This document shows positions 62,542 through 64,000 of a stretch of 64,000 nt of DNA, one piece after another. The notes beneath the pieces are model-generated. The model had not been told where the DNA came from. It saw only the letters and a program-made list of their open reading frames with translations, and did not search any database. Source of the stretch: Pseudomonas sp. WS 5079 (lineage in GTDB: Bacteria > Pseudomonadota > Gammaproteobacteria > Pseudomonadales > Pseudomonadaceae); assembly GCF_012985465.1 (NCBI RefSeq), contig NZ_JAAQWN010000001.1, positions 124,001-188,000 on the forward strand. The letters run 5' to 3'. Within the stretch, counting starts at the first letter, position 1; each line of letters begins with the position of its first letter. The position numbers and the translations under genes are program-made.

Positions 62542-64000
62542 CAGGCAATCCCCTCACCAGGTGCGCCGTAGCTACGGCGGCGTTTATCGTGGAAGTAGCG
62601 GTCCATCATCTTCACAAAGTCGGGATACCCAGCCTGCAGCCCTTGCGTGACCTGCTCCCGCACATTGGGTCCGCCAGTCACATTGATTTGCGGGGAGTAT
62701 TGAATAATAGGCGCCGCGCCCGCACCAGGTGCAGCGCCTGGACCACCCCCAAAACCTCCCATCATGCTTGCCCTGGACACATCAGCAGGATTTGGCGCTG
62801 CATGGGTGGGTGCAGCCAGGTCAACCTTCGATTGAGCGGCCATCCCCAGCGCCGCCTTGCGCACCAGATCGGATTGGGAGGTGATGCCAATGGCCGCACC
62901 CTGGCTAATGTTCGCGCCGTAACCTGCAAACACGCGGCTGGGTGAGTTGATCTTTAGGTCGCCGGTAAACCAACCTTTGATCGAGGTACCAATACCTACA
63001 ACACTGTCCTTGAGTGATCCGGCCATGTTGGTGATGCCGCTGATCAAACCTGTCACCAGCATCCCGCCGAACTCAGTGAACTTGCTCGGCAGCTCGACCC
63101 CGAAGTAACTCATTACCCCGGCAAAGGCACGGTAGAACAGGCCAACAGGTGAAAAGTTGGCTAGCAATGTTGTGACACCCGCCAAGCCGCCGTTGAAGGC
63201 TTTCGGGATTTCACTGACTCCTTCCAACAGCCAGCGCAGCGGGGTCAGAATTGCACTGATGGCACCGCCGACCACACGGCCAAACGTCACGCCAGAGCTG
63301 GCGACTCCCTCAAGGGCTTCGCCAGACATTTCCACCGGACTGAGCAGTTCGCCGAACCATTGAATAACGGGTTTGAGCAGCGCGCCCAATGCCGACAGTA
63401 GCGGCCTTAACGGAGCAAAGGCTGTTAGAAATGCACCGCTAATAGGCGCCAGCCCCTCCGTCAGGCCGTCGAAGAAACCGCCTACCCAGGCCTTTATTGG
63501 TTCCCAGTACTTATAAATGAGGAAGCCCGCCGCGACGATGCCCGCGATCCCTGCAATGATCCAACCTATCGGTGTTGCCGCGATGACACCGCCGAGAACG
63601 CCGAGAACTCCAGACAATCCAGGTATCGCTGCCGTCAGGCCTGTCACACCGGCAATGAAGGGGGCCAGCCGTGCTGATAGCAGTGCGCTGTTGAACAGAG
63701 CGATGCGACCAGAGGCCAACGAAAGCATGGTGCCGAAACCGTTAAGCGCCGTGGCGCCGAGGTTGAGACCATATTTAATGCCAATGATGCCTAGTTTCAG
63801 CGCGACAAAACCGGTCAACAGTTTGATCGTACCGATGATCAATCCGGCATTGTTTTCAGCCCATATGGAGAATGACCGCACTACCGGCACTGCAGCCTGA
63901 GTCAGTCCAACGAGCGATGGCAGAAGAATACTGCCAACCGTAATACCCAGGTCCGTGAGGCCTATTGTCAACGCCTTTAACTGCTCTTTGGCGCTGCCCA
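62541..64000 (-). CDS. Tail tape measure protein, C-terminal part (truncated by window edge)
   Basis: At least 486 residues are read, with the frame open through the window edge (GSAKEQLKALTIGL continues above 63971, where only a TTG could start). Hydrophobic transmembrane-like stretches (GVIAATPIGWIIAGIAGIVAAGFLIYKY), a repeated Trp/Gly pattern, and the terminal Gly/Ala/Pro-rich QYSPQINVTGG region with VREQVTQGLQAGYPDFVKMMDRYF fit tape measure proteins. It sets tail length. Confidence 0.92.
   Translation of the reverse strand, partial: GSAKEQLKALTIGLTDLGITVGSILLPSLVGLTQAAVPVVRSFSIWAENNAGLIIGTIKLLTGFVALKLGIIGIKYGLNLGATALNGFGTMLSLASGRIALFNSALLSARLAPFIAGVTGLTAAIPGLSGVLGVLGGVIAATPIGWIIAGIAGIVAAGFLIYKYWEPIKAWVGGFFDGLTEGLAPISGAFLTAFAPLRPLLSALGALLKPVIQWFGELLSPVEMSGEALEGVASSGVTFGRVVGGAISAILTPLRWLLEGVSEIPKAFNGGLAGVTTLLANFSPVGLFYRAFAGVMSYFGVELPSKFTEFGGMLVTGLISGITNMAGSLKDSVVGIGTSIKGWFTGDLKINSPSRVFAGYGANISQGAAIGITSQSDLVRKAALGMAAQSKVDLAAPTHAAPNPADVSRASMMGGFGGGPGAAPGAGAAPIIQYSPQINVTGGPNVREQVTQGLQAGYPDFVKMMDRYFHDKRRRSYGAPGEGIA

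Larger units (their letters stand above)
54095..64000 (-). mobile_element. Mu-like prophage, right-hand part (tail, com-dam, right end); continues beyond window
   Basis: All genes read leftward. The order is tape measure, U, X, D, V, W, J, I, fibre, fibre assembly, com, methylase. The same order (tmp, N, P, 45, 46, 47, 48, S, U, com, mom) ends phage Mu, whereas P2 and R-pyocins have V-W-J-I before the tape measure. Individual proteins look P2-like. No gin invertase lies between fibre assembly and com. Integration functions must lie outside the window. A defective tailocin is less likely given the methylase and terminal repeat. Confidence 0.7.

Overview
The window looks like chromosome of a fluorescent pseudomonad (Pseudomonas fluorescens group). 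The reasons are the GC-rich codon use, a PvdQ-type acylase of exactly the 762-residue length known in P. aeruginosa, a complete mexE-mexF-oprN efflux operon, a PQQ glucose dehydrogenase next to an OprB porin, and many Pseudomonas REP/REPIN hairpins between genes. No rRNA, tRNA or CRISPR array was seen. Family calls come from reading the proteins, without database searches.

Layout. 1-7.6 kb: the start of a large unrecognised protein, a small membrane protein, a Fur-like winged-helix protein, pvdQ (pyoverdine maturation/acyl-homoserine lactone cleavage), a pnuC plus NadR-like kinase pair and a chemoreceptor. 7.8-16.5 kb: uppP with a DUF1294 gene, LysR/azoR divergent pair, a lipase-like hydrolase, an MFS pump, the ABC-F protein YbiT and a methyltransferase. 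16.6-24.2 kb: envelope functions (Wzz chain-length regulator, LpxO lipid A hydroxylase, PssA phospholipid synthase), a PQQ-type sugar dehydrogenase, and a TetR gene whose promoter carries a palindromic operator. 25.8-30.1 kb: an efeU-efeO-efeB-efeM iron-uptake operon behind a clear Fur box. 31.3-32.9 kb: an AT-rich islet with one MFS transporter. 32.9-38.8 kb: mexEF-oprN. 39-49.4 kb: exporters (YddG, ACR3-like, LysE), gcd-oprB for periplasmic glucose oxidation, a gtrA-gtrB-glycosyltransferase operon for surface glycan decoration, and mntP behind a yybP-ykoY manganese riboswitch. 49.5-51.6 kb: a decayed junction where a histidine kinase and a sulfatase have both lost their 5' ends, followed by a tandem REPIN array. 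51.6-54.06 kb: a TonB-dependent siderophore receptor with an N-terminal signalling domain.

54.1 kb to the end: the right part of a contractile-tailed prophage, read leftward: tape measure, U, X, D, V, W, J, I, tail fibre, fibre assembly, com, dam. The proteins are P2-like, but the gene order and the closing com plus DNA-methylase pair are those of phage Mu. About 80 bp beyond dam there is a sequence closely resembling the right end of Mu, only 30 bp upstream of the siderophore receptor start. I infer a Mu-like transposable prophage that has split the receptor from its native promoter.

The most interesting new observation is in the com-dam unit. The ribosome binding site of dam lies in the 3' arm of a perfect 9-bp inverted repeat inside the com reading frame. 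That is the architecture expected for Com-dependent translational unlocking, known for Mu mom, but here attached to a D12-class adenine methylase.
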